A DNA stretch of 64,000 nt, taken from Nonomuraea basaltis. Its GTDB lineage: Bacteria > Actinomycetota > Actinomycetes > Streptosporangiales > Streptosporangiaceae. Both the position numbers and the translations under genes were made by a program. Below the pieces are notes generated by a model, which worked only from the letters and a program-made list of their open reading frames with translations, did no database searches and was not told the origin of the DNA. The DNA is taken from NCBI RefSeq assembly GCF_005893125.1, contig NZ_VCJS01000046.1, positions 1 through 64,000 of the forward strand, read 5' to 3'. Positions within the stretch are counted from its first letter, which is position 1. Each line of letters starts with the position of its first letter. Positions 1-8,409 of the stretch are shown piece by piece.

Positions 1-106
1 AAAATTTTCGAAGTCGTGTTACTACACTCTCGGCCCTTCGCGGCACCTCGAAGCTCGCTACAGGCCATCTACCTGCAGATTCTCGCTAACCATTCGCCAC
101 GTGTGA

Positions 107-549
107 CTACGAACTGCGGAACCCGGGTTTCGGGAATGCCTTCGCCAGGCCGGCCGCCACGGCGGGCGGCAGACTGGCCGCGGTGGAGCCAAGCAGCCGG
201 ACGCTCGACAGGTCGTACCGTTCCTGGACCCGGGCGTTGAGCAGTTCGATGGCCATGGCAGGCCCCACGAACACCGTCCCCGTCCCGAACGACTCGATCA
301 GCCGGGCGAAGCGGGCGGGCGTGAAGCGCGGCAGGGTCAGCGCGGCAGGCGGGCGTCCAGGGCGTTGACGAGCATGGTCTGTCCCGCGTTGCTGCCGATG
401 GGGAACGCGTGCAGGAAATGCCGGGAGTGTGACAGTTTGCGGCGTCGCGGATGGGCGGAGACGCCGTAGGCGAGATTGGCGTGGGTGGCGCCGACCCCTT
501 TGGCCCGGCCCGTGGTGCCGTATGACGGGATGCTCAGCGGTTCCCGCAC
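107..549 (-). pseudogene. AMP-dependent synthetase/ligase fragment
   Basis: Relic of an adenylate-forming enzyme (acyl-CoA synthetase type). The 5' part, about 549-340, encodes a degenerate P-loop-like signature SYGTTGRAKGVGATHANL, close to the family's TSGTTGxPKGV...HxN motif A3. It then continues in another frame (about 345-107) with FARLIESFGTGTVFVGPAM and LSSVRLLGSTAASLPP, typical of the following N-terminal subdomain. Both ends and the frame are broken, so it cannot make a working ligase. The N-terminal ~150 residues and the whole C-terminal half are absent. No neighbour supplies the missing parts. Confidence 0.7.
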
Positions 550-632
550 CTGAGAGGCAGGAACGGCTGAACATCCCTGTCACCACAAAGCATTTGCGAT
601 CAACCCTGCGCTGCATCAAATTCGCGCGGGAT

Positions 633-1316
633 TCAGCCCAGTTCACCCGCGAGACCCGCACGCTTGATCCAGTGTCCCCAACGAGGGCTTCGCGAGAACC
701 GCTCAGCGATGAGCTTTCCGGATGGCAGGGCTCCATCGGGACATCGATTCTCTTGAGCCCACTGCCAGACGACGCGGTGAAAGGCCGCGATGTCGGTGTC
801 GCGACCTCGAGTGTCTCGCGGAGGCGGAACGACATCACCAACGCTGTCCGATCCGGGTTCGGACACCATTGGCACTTCAATAGATGGCGTCGCCTCGTGT
901 CTCTCCCTGGAGTTGGACCTCGCTGAGAGCCGGCGAACCTGGGACATCAAGAGCTCGTAGCTGCCGATCAAAGCGGCGCTCGGCCAGGCGGCGATGATCC
1001 GGCCGATCATGCTCGATTCGGCAACCGCGATGTTGGCGCCGAGGCTGGCAAGGCTGCCGATCACAAGAAGGGTCCAGGCCAGCGTGCCGCCGCGGGAGCC
1101 GTACCGATTGGACAGGAGGATGGACATCGAGGCGACGACGATCGTGCCGTCGACGGCGAGCGGAATCAGCACCGCCGCCAAGGGGTCTTCTCCATGACGC
1201 AGGCAGAGTTCGTGCATGTGGCGGAAGGAGACGACCGCCGCGATTACGGCCAAGAGCGTGACGCCCGCGATGGTCGTACGCTGGATGTTGCGCACCGCGC
1301 GAATATCGGAATCCAC
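633..1316 (-). CDS. DUF2637 membrane protein (SpdB-like, mobile-element type)
   Basis: 227-residue protein of the DUF2637 family, common on actinomycete conjugative plasmids and integrative elements, where such SpdB-like proteins are associated with plasmid spread. Roughly residues 15-35, 50-68, 78-100 and 105-123 are hydrophobic and form about four membrane segments, followed by a soluble basic tail. The start is GTG at 1316 with a GGGGAGGG ribosome site about 8 bases upstream. The last ~35 residues (AERFSRSPRWGHWIKRAGL) recur in a second copy at 5065-5218. A recombinase tail lies upstream, so this looks like the residue of an integrated element. Confidence 0.75.
   Translation of the reverse strand: MDSDIRAVRNIQRTTIAGVTLLAVIAAVVSFRHMHELCLRHGEDPLAAVLIPLAVDGTIVVASMSILLSNRYGSRGGTLAWTLLVIGSLASLGANIAVAESSMIGRIIAAWPSAALIGSYELLMSQVRRLSARSNSRERHEATPSIEVPMVSEPGSDSVGDVVPPPRDTRGRDTDIAAFHRVVWQWAQENRCPDGALPSGKLIAERFSRSPRWGHWIKRAGLAGELG
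634..773. repeat. Direct repeat copy 1 (3' end of DUF2637 gene)
   Basis: About 140 bases encoding the C-terminus of the DUF2637 protein recur at 5065-5218 in the same orientation with only scattered mismatches and a few small indels (for example CGCACGCTTGATCCAG, GAACCGCTCAGCGATGA and CTCCATCGGGACATCGATTC are shared). The two copies bracket about 4.3 kb of accessory genes. Confidence 0.85.
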
Positions 1317-1352
1317 CGCTCAGCCCTCCCCACCAGGAAGAACGAGTCGGGC

Positions 1353-1705
1353 GGAGGCCGTGAACGGCATGTACGTATCGAGTGTGTCCCCCCTCGGACA
1401 CATACCTTTTGCATACGTGGGGGGCCAGGGACAACCTGAGCCTCCGCGAGTTGTTTCTGAGGCTTGTAGGTCAGCCGCCGCCCCGTCTGGGCGTAGAGCT
1501 CGGCCTTGTCGACCGGATCAGCCTCCTGAATGACCTTGACCAGGTCACCAAGTGCGATCATCACGGCGTGAATCTCCTCTCGCGTCATGCGGCGTCGGCC
1601 GCTGGACTGTCGTAGCTGCGGCTGAGCAGTCGGCGGCTCAAGCAGCTGTCCCACTCTTGTACCGTGCCGTTCCAGCAGCTCGTCCGCCGTGAGGATCGTC
1701 CTAGA
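1353..1705 (-). pseudogene. Serine recombinase C-terminal fragment
   Basis: C-terminal end of a large serine recombinase of the type found in actinomycete integrative elements. The readable part contains EEIHAVMIALGDLVKVI and EADPVDKAELYAQTGRRLTY. It then continues in a second frame with APHVCKRYVSEGGHT, a typical tail of these proteins. The catalytic N-terminal resolvase domain is missing and there is a frameshift near 1430, so it is not functional. Together with the DUF2637 gene it marks the remnant of an integrated element. Confidence 0.6.
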
Positions 1706-1801
1706 CACCGCGCACGGCTCTCGTCGGCAGGTGGACACCGTCCGGTTGCGGCGTGGCCGCCATGCCGACGAGAGCTTCGCAAGTGGGGGAGCGCCCGTCA
1801 G

Positions 1802-2263
1802 TCATGTGGGCAGAGGGATGGGGCGGTCCACGACCGTCTCGTAGACCAGGTCGGTGGCGATGGAGCCGACACGGGCGAGTTCGGAGGTGATCTGCTCGAG
1901 GTCGCTCATGCCGGTGGCGACGATCTCCATCACGTAGCAAGACTCCCCCGTGACACGCAGACAGCGCACGATCTGCGGTTGGCCGGCCAGAGTGGCGGTG
2001 ACCTTGTCGTACAGCGAACCGTGGACCTTCATGCGGACGATCGCGCGCAGGGTGTAGCCCAAGGCTTCGGGCTCGACGCGCGCCCGATAGTCCCCAATGA
2101 CTCCGTGCTCCTCCAATGAGCGCAGGCGGGTCCGCGTGGCCGAGACACTGAGCTGGATGGACTCGGCGAGCTTGGCCAGGGTCGCGCGGCCGTCGGTCTG
2201 GATGGCGGCGATCAGGGCACGGTCCACGTCGTCCAGCAGACTGGCGGCTGGTGTGTTGGTCAT
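1802..2263 (-). CDS. Lrp/AsnC family transcriptional regulator
   Basis: 153 residues, the normal length of a complete Lrp/AsnC regulator. Residues ~8-60 form the winged helix-turn-helix (LLDDVDRALIAAIQTDGRAT, then LSVSATRTRLRSLEEHGVI). Residues ~70-145 form the ligand-binding RAM domain with a VTGESCYVMEI core. The start at 2263 was chosen because the N-terminus then matches the family; the frame is open further upstream but without similarity. It is divergent from the phzF-like gene, with 94 bases between the start codons. Lrp proteins usually control the adjacent divergent gene, so it probably regulates the phzF-deaminase pair. The effector is unknown. Confidence 0.9.
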   Translation of the reverse strand: MTNTPAASLLDDVDRALIAAIQTDGRATLAKLAESIQLSVSATRTRLRSLEEHGVIGDYRARVEPEALGYTLRAIVRMKVHGSLYDKVTATLAGQPQIVRCLRVTGESCYVMEIVATGMSDLEQITSELARVGSIATDLVYETVVDRPIPLPT

Positions 2264-2357
2264 TCGTGCAGGATCCCGCAGATTCTGCGCCGAGACCACC
2301 GATAGTCGATCGATTTGGGGTGTGACACCCCCATTCGAGATCCCTAGCGTTGATCTC
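2264..2357. promoter_or_regulatory. Divergent promoter region, lrp-like / phzF-like
   Basis: 94 bases between the two divergent start codons, with lower GC than the genes. It contains GATAGTCGATCGATTTGGGG and GTGTGACACCCCC, an area suited to an Lrp-type operator. The exact sites cannot be fixed from one copy. Confidence 0.4.
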
Positions 2358-3248
2358 ATGACGACATGGACACCGTTCTTCTTCATTGATGTCTTCGCTG
2401 AGCGTCCTCTGACCGGTAACCCGCTGGCGCTGGTGCCGGACGCGGACGGATTGACTGTGGATCAGATGCGCGCCATCGCCCGCGAGTTCAACCAATCCGA
2501 GACCACCTTCCTGCTCCAGCCCACCCAACCCGGTGCCGCGTGGCGGCTGCGGTCGTTCACTCCGATCGGCGCCGAAGTCGACGGTGCCGGCCACAACGCA
2601 CTCGGCGCCTGGCTGTGGCTCGCCGACCAGGGACTGACCGGAGACGAACCGTCACGGACACTGATGCAGGAGATCGGCGCGGACGTGCTGCCGGTCGAGG
2701 TCGTCCGCCAGCCCGGGCGAGGTGTCCGGATTGTGATGGAGCAGTCCTCACCCGTGTTCGGGCCCGTGGTCGAGGACGCACGTCGCCTCGCTGCCGCACT
2801 CGGACTCAGGCCCGAGAACCTTTCACCTGATCAGCCGGCGCAGGTCGTCTCCACGGGAGTTGCCCACTTGCTCGTCCCGCTGGTCGATCGCCCGGCTGTC
2901 GACGGCACCGCTGTCGAGCCTCGGGCCTTGGCTGCGATCCTGGCCGAGGCGGGCGCCGAAGGCTGCTACGTCTACACCAGCGCACCCGGGGAGCCCAAGG
3001 CGGACGCCTACAGCCGGTTCTTCAATCCCACCGTGGGCATCGTCGAGGATCCGGCCACCGGCACGGCTGCGGGCCCGCTCGCCGCCCTGCTCACTCGTAC
3101 ACAACGGCTCCATGGGGGTCTGGTCGTCATCGAGCAAGGCCATGAGCTCGGGCGGCCCAGCCGGATCCAGGTCGAGGTCAACGGCGACCGGGTACGGATC
3201 TCCGGATCCGGGATCGTCACGGGTCGCGGAGAACTCAGGCTCGCATGA
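2358..3248 (+). CDS. PhzF family isomerase
   Basis: 296 residues, full length for the PhzF family (phenazine biosynthesis isomerase and relatives with the diaminopimelate-epimerase fold). Glu48 in FNQSETTF occupies the position of the catalytic Glu45 of PhzF. VDGAGHNALGAWLWL (~76) and VEDPATGTAAGPLAALL (~232) are family signatures. There are no other phenazine genes nearby, so the substrate is not phenazine-related by context; most family members have unknown substrates. The gene overlaps or abuts the deaminase gene downstream and diverges from the Lrp regulator, which probably controls both. Confidence 0.9.
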   Translation: MTTWTPFFFIDVFAERPLTGNPLALVPDADGLTVDQMRAIAREFNQSETTFLLQPTQPGAAWRLRSFTPIGAEVDGAGHNALGAWLWLADQGLTGDEPSRTLMQEIGADVLPVEVVRQPGRGVRIVMEQSSPVFGPVVEDARRLAAALGLRPENLSPDQPAQVVSTGVAHLLVPLVDRPAVDGTAVEPRALAAILAEAGAEGCYVYTSAPGEPKADAYSRFFNPTVGIVEDPATGTAAGPLAALLTRTQRLHGGLVVIEQGHELGRPSRIQVEVNGDRVRISGSGIVTGRGELRLA

Positions 3249-3265
3249 AACCGGGGAGGACCACG

Positions 3266-3763
3266 ATGACCGTCGACAATCTCACCTCCACTGACCTCGC
3301 TCATCTACGCCGTTGCATCGAACTCGCCACCCAAGCCCTCGAGGCGGGCGACGACCCGTTTGGATCCGTTCTCACGGACGCCGATGGAGCCGTCCTGGCT
3401 GAGGACCGCAACCGCGAGGCCACCGCCAATGACCCGACCGCCCACCCCGAGATCGCCCTATCCCGGTGGGCGGCAGCGAACCTCACGCCACGGCAGCGAT
3501 CAACTGCCACGGTATACACGTCGGGCGAGCACTGCCCGATGTGCTCGGCGGCTCATGCCTGGGTCGGGCTGGGCCGGATCATCTACATCCACTCCGCCGC
3601 ACAGCTCGTCGAGTGGCGCACAGCACTCGGGCGCCCCGCCTCACCCGTGCGGAGCCTGCCGATCACCGAGATCGCACCCGACATCCCTGTCATAGGGCCG
3701 GTGCCACCCCTGGACAAGGAGATGCGGGACCTGCACACCCGGGCAGCCAGACGTCCCGACTGA
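3266..3763 (+). CDS. Nucleoside/guanine deaminase-like protein
   Basis: 165 residues of the zinc-dependent cytidine/deoxycytidylate deaminase fold. His60 and Glu62 (TAHPEIAL) and Cys90/Cys93 (GEHCPMCSAAH) supply the zinc ligands and the proton-shuttling Glu. The middle residue of the usual HAE is Pro, and the usual PCxxC is HCxxC. These variants mark a subfamily rather than loss of function, since all ligands remain. ATG at 3266 was chosen because GGGGAGGA lies 5 bases upstream; an in-frame ATG at 3245 overlaps the phzF stop (ATGA). It is likely co-transcribed with phzF. Substrate not determined. Confidence 0.85.
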   Translation: MTVDNLTSTDLAHLRRCIELATQALEAGDDPFGSVLTDADGAVLAEDRNREATANDPTAHPEIALSRWAAANLTPRQRSTATVYTSGEHCPMCSAAHAWVGLGRIIYIHSAAQLVEWRTALGRPASPVRSLPITEIAPDIPVIGPVPPLDKEMRDLHTRAARRPD

Positions 3764-3934
3764 GCACCGTCGGCGCCCTTTTACCAGGAGGGCATCAAGA
3801 GCCTGACAGATCAGCCCCGCTCCGGCCGGCCACCCACTCCAGCGCGCGCCCTGACGGCGCGCTGCCATTTGGAGGCGCGGTGGAGCAGATCATGAGCCGT
3901 GGCCGCAGTTCGCCTGCTGTCGTAGTGTCCTGGG

Positions 3935-4402
3935 ATGGCAAGGACATTGCGGCTGGCGGTCGCGCAAAGCACGGTGCCTGAGGATCCGACCGATCCGAGG
4001 ACGCTACGGGCGAGTGGGGCGGAAGTGCGCAGCCTGATGGAGGAGGCCGCTGCGGCCGGTGCGCGACTGGTGCAGTTCCCAGAAGGAGCGATCACATATC
4101 CGAGCAAGCACGTGATGTCTTCCGGCCCGCCTGGAACGCTGGCAGTGGCGGACTGGAGCCGCGTCCCTTGGGACGTGCTGCGCGAGGAGGCCAAGTCGAT
4201 CGCGAGCCTGGCCGGAGAGCTTCGCCTCTGGGTGGCCTTCGGCTCGATCCACCCACTGACCTCGCCGAACCGGCCGCACAACAGCCTGTATGTGGTCAGC
4301 GACCAGGGGCACCTGGTTGCACGGTATGACAAGGGGGATCCCCGGAGCGAGACACGCACGGCGTTCAGCTTGCCTCGCGGAGCGGCTGAAACTGAACGTT
4401 GA
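3935..4402 (+). pseudogene. Truncated carbon-nitrogen hydrolase (nitrilase superfamily)
   Basis: N-terminal half of a nitrilase-superfamily enzyme. LAVAQSTVPEDP opens the domain, RLVQFPEGAITYPSK carries the catalytic Glu, and NSLYVVSDQGHLVARYDK reaches the region of the catalytic Lys. Similarity stops at about 4331; the last ~25 residues (…SLPRGAAETER) are out of family and overlap the antitoxin gene on the other strand. The nucleophilic Cys is missing, so the product cannot be active. The cut coincides with the arrival of the toxin-antitoxin module. Confidence 0.8.
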
Positions 4403-4664
4403 GCCGCACTTCGAGTGCTTCAGCGAGACGTTCCAGCATGGGGATGGTGGGCATGGTGCCTCCGGCCTCGAAGCGCGCGACCGCGGGCTGCTTGAGGCCG
4501 GTCCGCTCAGCCAGTTCAGCCTGCGTAAGCCCGAGTTCCTCGCGGCGCTGCCGTACCGCCTCCCCCAACTCGAACCGAAGGCGAGCGGCCTCATAAGCGG
4601 CACCGGCACCTGGACGGCTCATGATCTCGGCACGCTTGTCGGCCCACGCCTTGCGCTCAGCCAT
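4365..4664 (-). CDS. XRE-family antitoxin (HigA-like)
   Basis: 99 residues. The helix-turn-helix occupies ~40-95 (LGEAVRQRREELGLTQAELA, TGLKQPAVARFEAGGTMPT). The N-terminal ~35 residues are a charged helix that probably binds the toxin. ATG at 4664 has AGGAG 8-9 bases upstream; ATG 4670 or GTG 4673 would overlap the toxin stop. Toxin-before-antitoxin order is the HigBA arrangement. It likely autorepresses through the palindrome at 5013-5028. It is intact, unlike most neighbours. Confidence 0.85.
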   Translation of the reverse strand: MAERKAWADKRAEIMSRPGAGAAYEAARLRFELGEAVRQRREELGLTQAELAERTGLKQPAVARFEAGGTMPTIPMLERLAEALEVRLNVQFQPLREAS

Positions 4665-4669
4665 GGCCA

Positions 4670-5014
4670 TCACTCCTCGTCTGCCGTGTGCGCCTCGGCG
4701 ATACAGCGCTCCATGGCCCGTATCGCCCGCTCGATCTCACCGGCCTCGCGCATCCGCTGCTTCTTGAACACCGTGAGCAGGATGATCCTCCTACCCGAAG
4801 CGATCCAGTACGAGATGCGCACAGCCTCGCGAGAGAGATGGAATCGGAGTTCCCGAAGCTTGCCGTGCAACTGCATGGTGTACGGCTCGCCGAGCAGCAC
4901 ACCCCGCTCCGCCAGGAGGTCGACATAGAAGTCGGCCGTCTCCTGATCGTCCTGGCTGAGAGAGTCGAACCACTTGTCGACCTCCGGCTCCAGTTCCACC
5001 TCTCCCCAAGTCAT
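4670..5014 (-). CDS. RelE/HigB-type toxin (Gp49-like)
   Basis: 114 residues of the phage-derived Gp49/HigB toxin family. Typical features are VDKWFDSLSQDD, LHGKLRELRFHLSREAVRI, YWIASGRRIILLTVFKKQRM and a C-terminal Glu-rich helix. Family members are ribosome-dependent or free mRNA interferases, and the Lys/Arg-rich beta sheet (KLRELRF, FKKQRM) is retained. The start ATG at 5014 lies inside an inverted repeat and only ~9 bases after a TATAAC box, so the transcript may be leaderless. The reading frame is open upstream, but that part lacks similarity. Confidence 0.85.
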   Translation of the reverse strand: MTWGEVELEPEVDKWFDSLSQDDQETADFYVDLLAERGVLLGEPYTMQLHGKLRELRFHLSREAVRISYWIASGRRIILLTVFKKQRMREAGEIERAIRAMERCIAEAHTADEE

Positions 5015-5029
5015 AACACGGACGTTATA
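5013..5029 (-). promoter_or_regulatory. Toxin-antitoxin promoter and operator
   Basis: ATAAC at 5013-5017 and GTTAT at 5024-5028 form an inverted repeat around a six-base centre. On the minus strand TATAAC (5029-5024) reads as a -10 element 9 bases before the toxin ATG, so a leaderless transcript repressed by HigA binding to the same palindrome is a reasonable reading. Confidence 0.5.
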
Positions 5030-5064
5030 CGGCGGGCAAGTGCGCCGTCCTGCGAATGGCGTAT

Positions 5065-5218
5065 CAGCCCAGTTCACCGGCCAGGCCCGCCTTCAGACCC
5101 GCACGCTTGATCCAGCGTCCCCAACGAGGACTTCCCGAGAACCGCTCAGCGATGACTTTCCGGACAGCAGGGCTCCATCGGGACATCGATTCTTCTCTTG
5201 AGCTCATCGCCAGACGAC
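5065..5218. repeat. Direct repeat copy 2 (orphan DUF2637 C-terminus)
   Basis: Second copy of the segment at 634-773. On the minus strand it encodes VIAERFSGSPRWGRWIKRAG, the DUF2637 tail, with no gene body attached. It directly abuts the toxin promoter on one side and the LLM relic on the other, so it may mark a recombination junction. Confidence 0.8.
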
Positions 5219-5235
5219 ACGATGCTCTCGGACGA

Positions 5236-5670
5236 TCAGCCCGCAGTCGGTGCTGGTCGGTCGAGGACGGTGGTGATGGCAGTGAGGATGTCGGCGGGTT
5301 CGGTGCGCGTGCTGTAGTTGGGACGTACGTCGATCCAGGCGATGACGCCGTCGGCGTCACATCAATGGTCGCCAGGCGCTTGGCGAGGACCACCGGATGG
5401 CGGTACGGCAGCAGCAGTACACCCGTCCCGAGCAGGATCCGTTGCGTAGCCGCGGCGACGAAGCTCAAGCAATCGAGCGGATCGAAGTACGGCAGCGACG
5501 GCGGGAGCTCGAAGCGTCCGACCATCGCACCGGGGGATAGCGCGATGTGCTCCGGCAGGTACAGCGACTCGAAGCCGCAAGCCTCGGCGTACTGGGCGTA
5601 GGCCACGATTTTGTCAGGGTCGACACCGTAGTAGGGGCGTGCTATAGCTGATTTCGAACTTCATCGTCAT
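5236..5670 (-). pseudogene. LLM class F420-dependent oxidoreductase, internally deleted
   Basis: Start MTMKFEISYSTP at 5670. A frameshift follows, then YYGVDPDKIVAYAQYAEACG, LPEHIALSPGAM and LGTGVLLLPYRHPVVLAKRL, all typical of the luciferase-like N-terminus. The sequence then jumps, in another frame, directly to GVIAWIDVRPNYSTRTEPAD and a C-terminal end at 5236. About 150-200 residues of the barrel are deleted. Non-functional. Confidence 0.75.
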
Positions 5671-6008
5671 TCCTCCAGCTAGCCGATGCGATGAATGGGC
5701 AGTCGCCGGTCGGTGTGGCCCCGGTTTTGCGGCGGTATCGTGGTCTCGCCATGCGTCGACGACCTCCTTTACCCCGCCTGCCGCAGGCACGCGAGAACCT
5801 TGTCGTCAGCGTCAAGGCAACTTGCGCCCGGTCACGGAGCCGGGGGCAAGCAGCACCCGCTGTCGAGCGACAGTGCGATGGGCCCGTGCGCTACCTGACG
5901 CCGTAACCCCTGCGGTCGGAGACCTCGACGTGTTCCTTGTCGTCACCGGTGAGGTCGTCGGCCTTGCTGGAGATGATGTCTTTGCCGACCGCCTCATCCG
6001 CCGCGATG
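5671..6008. other. Non-coding stretch, nothing recognised
   Basis: No reading frame in this 340-base stretch shows family similarity or a convincing ribosome site. It is probably scarred flanking DNA between the LLM relic and the IS5 tail. Confidence 0.5.
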
Positions 6009-6157
6009 AGCGCTGTGGAGGAGCGCAATACCGCCGAGCGCTGTATCAACCGGATCAAGGAGTGGCGTCGGCCGGACTTCCGCTTCGACAAGACCCGGAG
6101 AGCTGCTTGGCCAGGCTTCACCTGCGAGGCGCCATCCTATGGATCCGGCGCCTCTGA
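6009..6157 (+). pseudogene. IS5-family transposase C-terminal fragment
   Basis: Encodes ERNTAERCINRIKEWR, the region with the last catalytic Glu of IS5/IS4-type DDE transposases. It then continues after a one-base frameshift with LARLHLRGAILWIRRL and a stop. Only the final ~45 residues survive. Confidence 0.7.
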
Positions 6158-6501
6158 CCGGCCTAAAGATCCAAGCGCCGAGCACGGTCAGCACGTGAGG
6201 TGGAGCAGCTCCGCGACGGGATCCAGCATGCCGGGCAGGTGGGGGAGTGGCGTCGATCACCCGCTCGGCCTGGCCGCCGGCGTCGCCGGCCACCGCCGCA
6301 TCGGCTCCGAGCTCCAGCACCTTGGCGCAACTGGGGCTCGCCGGTGCCTCGGCGGTGCGCGCAACGGTCCGACATGGTGGTGACGGCGCTGGCGCGGGTG
6401 CGCCAGAACAGGATCCATTCCCCGCAAATGGCGCGATAGGACGATGGTGACCCGGTCACGGCGGCGCGGGACCAGCGTTTCTCGCATGCCGGACAACGAA
6501 C
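6158..6501. other. Spacer between IS5 relic and lanthipeptide exporter
   Basis: About 340 bases without a supported gene. Several short frames are open on both strands, as expected at this GC content. One minus-strand frame (LELGADAAVAGDAGGQAERV) faintly recalls a dehydrogenase, but not enough to call. No clear terminator was found after the exporter gene. Confidence 0.4.
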
Positions 6502-8409
6502 TCAGGCGTACTGGTCCGCCTGGAGCCGGTACATGGTCGCGTACGGCCCGCCGGCCCGCATGAGCTCGTCGTGATCGCCGTGCTCGGCGATCCGCCCGGC
6601 CTCGAACACGTAGATGCGGTCGGCTCTGGCCACCGAAGCGAGCCGGTGCGTCACCAGGATCACCGTTTTGCCGCGGGTGGCCAGCTTGGCGACCTGGTCG
6701 AAGATCTCGATCTCCGCCTTGGGGTCCAGTGCCGAGGTGGGTTCGTCGAACACGAGCACGGGCGCATCCCTGAACCACGCCCGCCCCAGCCCGATGCGCT
6801 GCCACTGGCCGCCGGACAGCTCGGTCCCGCCCATGAACTCGCGGGCCAGCAGGGTCTCCCAGCCGTCGGGCAGCGCGGCGGCCACGGCGTCGGCGCCGCT
6901 GGCCACGCTCGCCCGCCAGAGCCGGTCGCGGTCGCCGGCAGCTTGCGGGCGGCCGAGCGTGAGGTTGACGCGGGCGGTGGCCGGCCAGCGGGCGAAGTCC
7001 TGGGTGACGAGGGCGACCCGGTCGAACACGTCCTGCCGGCGGAGCCGTTGGATGGGGACGCCGCCCCACGTGACGCGGCCGGAGGCCGGCAGGTAGAGAC
7101 CGCTGAGGAGTTTGGACATGGTGCTCTTGCCGGAGCCGTTGGCGCCGACGAAGGCCACGATCTCGCCCGGCCGGATGACGACGTCGGCGCGGTCGAGGGC
7201 GGGTCGGGTCTGGCCGGGGTAGGTGAAGGTGAGGCGCTCGGCGCGGATCTCGACGGGGTGCGGGGGAAGCGGGACGGGTCCGCTGGTCATCCGGTGTCCG
7301 GCAGCCTCGGCGCAGGCGCGTTCCCATTCCAGGACGTACAGGCCCTGCTCGTAGACCTGGTTGATGGACATCACCAGGCTGATCAGGCCTGCTTTGGCGG
7401 TGCGGATGGCGATGACGGCCGCGCCGGCGACGGCGAGCGGGATGGTGCCGGCGATGAGGAGCAGGCCGAGGGTGGCGTAGGTGAGCACGCCGGCCGCGCC
7501 GGACACGGCGTCGCCGGCCAGCCCCAGGCGGGCTTCGTCGCGGCCGAGCCTGGCCTGTTCGGCCTCGGCGCGGGCGGAGAGCCGGTGGTAGTGGCCGAGC
7601 AGGAAGCCGCCGGCGCCGTGGGCGCGTACTTCGGGGGCGACGTCGCGGCCGGTGAGCAGGCCGCTGAGGACCTCGAGTTGGCGGCTGAGCTCCATGTGGC
7701 GTCTGGCGGAAGCGAATCTGGCGCGGGCGGAGCGTACGGCGCTCCAGCCCTTCGGCACCACGGTGGCCAGCAGCAGCGGCAGGAGCAGCGGGTGCAGGAC
7801 GCCGAGCACGGTGGCCACCGCGACCAGCGTGGACAGCCCGGCGAGTAGCTGCGCCGCCTGGGTGATCACGACGCGGGCGGCCCTGGTGCCCTGCCTGGCG
7901 GCCTCCAGCAGGTTGTGGAAGCCGGGCGATTCCAGCGCGGCCAGCTCCGCGCCGGTCGCCAGCCGGAGCAGACGGGTGTAGGCGAGGCGTTCGATGGTGG
8001 GCCCGAGGCGGCTGGCCGCCGCCTTACCGGCGGCCCGGGCGAGGCTGCCTGCCGCGGCCGCGCCGGCCATGACCAGGAGCGCGGGCACGGCTGCCGTCAG
8101 CCGCTCGGTGGAGGGGCCGCCGGTCATGAGCGGGACGAGCACGTGGTACGTGGACATGAGCGTGACCACGGTGGCAACGCCCGCAATCAGCTCGGAGACG
8201 AGCACGACCAGGAGCTCCTTGGGCGCGGCCTCCCTTCCCAGCCGCACGGTGACGGCGACCAGGCCGGGCAGCTCGCGGGCCATGGACAGGAACCCGGTGC
8301 GTACGCCGGCGCCCTCGTGCTTGAGCTGCCCGGCCGAGGCGCGGATGCCGCTGCCGAACAGCGGGTCGCGTTCCGAGGACGGGGCGTGTCCCGTGCGATG
8401 GCGGCCCAT
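6502..8409 (-). CDS. lanT: Lanthipeptide ABC exporter (fused permease-ATPase)
   Basis: 635 residues. Residues ~45-370 are an ABC type-1 membrane domain with about six hydrophobic segments. The C-terminal ~230 residues are the ATPase, with Walker A GANGSGKST, signature LSGGQWQR, Walker B VLVFDEPTSALD and the switch His in LVTHRLA. There is no N-terminal C39 peptidase domain, so it should export the peptide but not cut off its leader. The ATG at 8409 shares one base with the lanC1 stop (TGATG), which indicates coupling. Precursor, cyclase and exporter form one minus-strand unit. Role by context: export of, and possibly self-protection from, the lanthipeptide. The symbol is generic. Confidence 0.85.
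   Translation of the reverse strand: MGRHRTGHAPSSERDPLFGSGIRASAGQLKHEGAGVRTGFLSMARELPGLVAVTVRLGREAAPKELLVVLVSELIAGVATVVTLMSTYHVLVPLMTGGPSTERLTAAVPALLVMAGAAAAGSLARAAGKAAASRLGPTIERLAYTRLLRLATGAELAALESPGFHNLLEAARQGTRAARVVITQAAQLLAGLSTLVAVATVLGVLHPLLLPLLLATVVPKGWSAVRSARARFASARRHMELSRQLEVLSGLLTGRDVAPEVRAHGAGGFLLGHYHRLSARAEAEQARLGRDEARLGLAGDAVSGAAGVLTYATLGLLLIAGTIPLAVAGAAVIAIRTAKAGLISLVMSINQVYEQGLYVLEWERACAEAAGHRMTSGPVPLPPHPVEIRAERLTFTYPGQTRPALDRADVVIRPGEIVAFVGANGSGKSTMSKLLSGLYLPASGRVTWGGVPIQRLRRQDVFDRVALVTQDFARWPATARVNLTLGRPQAAGDRDRLWRASVASGADAVAAALPDGWETLLAREFMGGTELSGGQWQRIGLGRAWFRDAPVLVFDEPTSALDPKAEIEIFDQVAKLATRGKTVILVTHRLASVARADRIYVFEAGRIAEHGDHDELMRAGGPYATMYRLQADQYA

Noticed and set aside
107-880. 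257-residue minus-strand ORF as a complete gene
   Set aside because: It fuses the antisense frame of the DUF2637 gene end to a frame of the AMP-ligase relic; only the last ~80 residues are meaningful.
2358-3248. Phenazine biosynthesis cluster
   Set aside because: The PhzF-like gene has no other phz genes beside it; the family is mostly not phenazine-related.
6571-7848. 425-residue plus-strand ORF opposite the exporter gene
   Set aside because: Antisense shadow of the ABC exporter in GC-rich DNA: Gly/Ala/Asp/His-rich composition, no family motifs.
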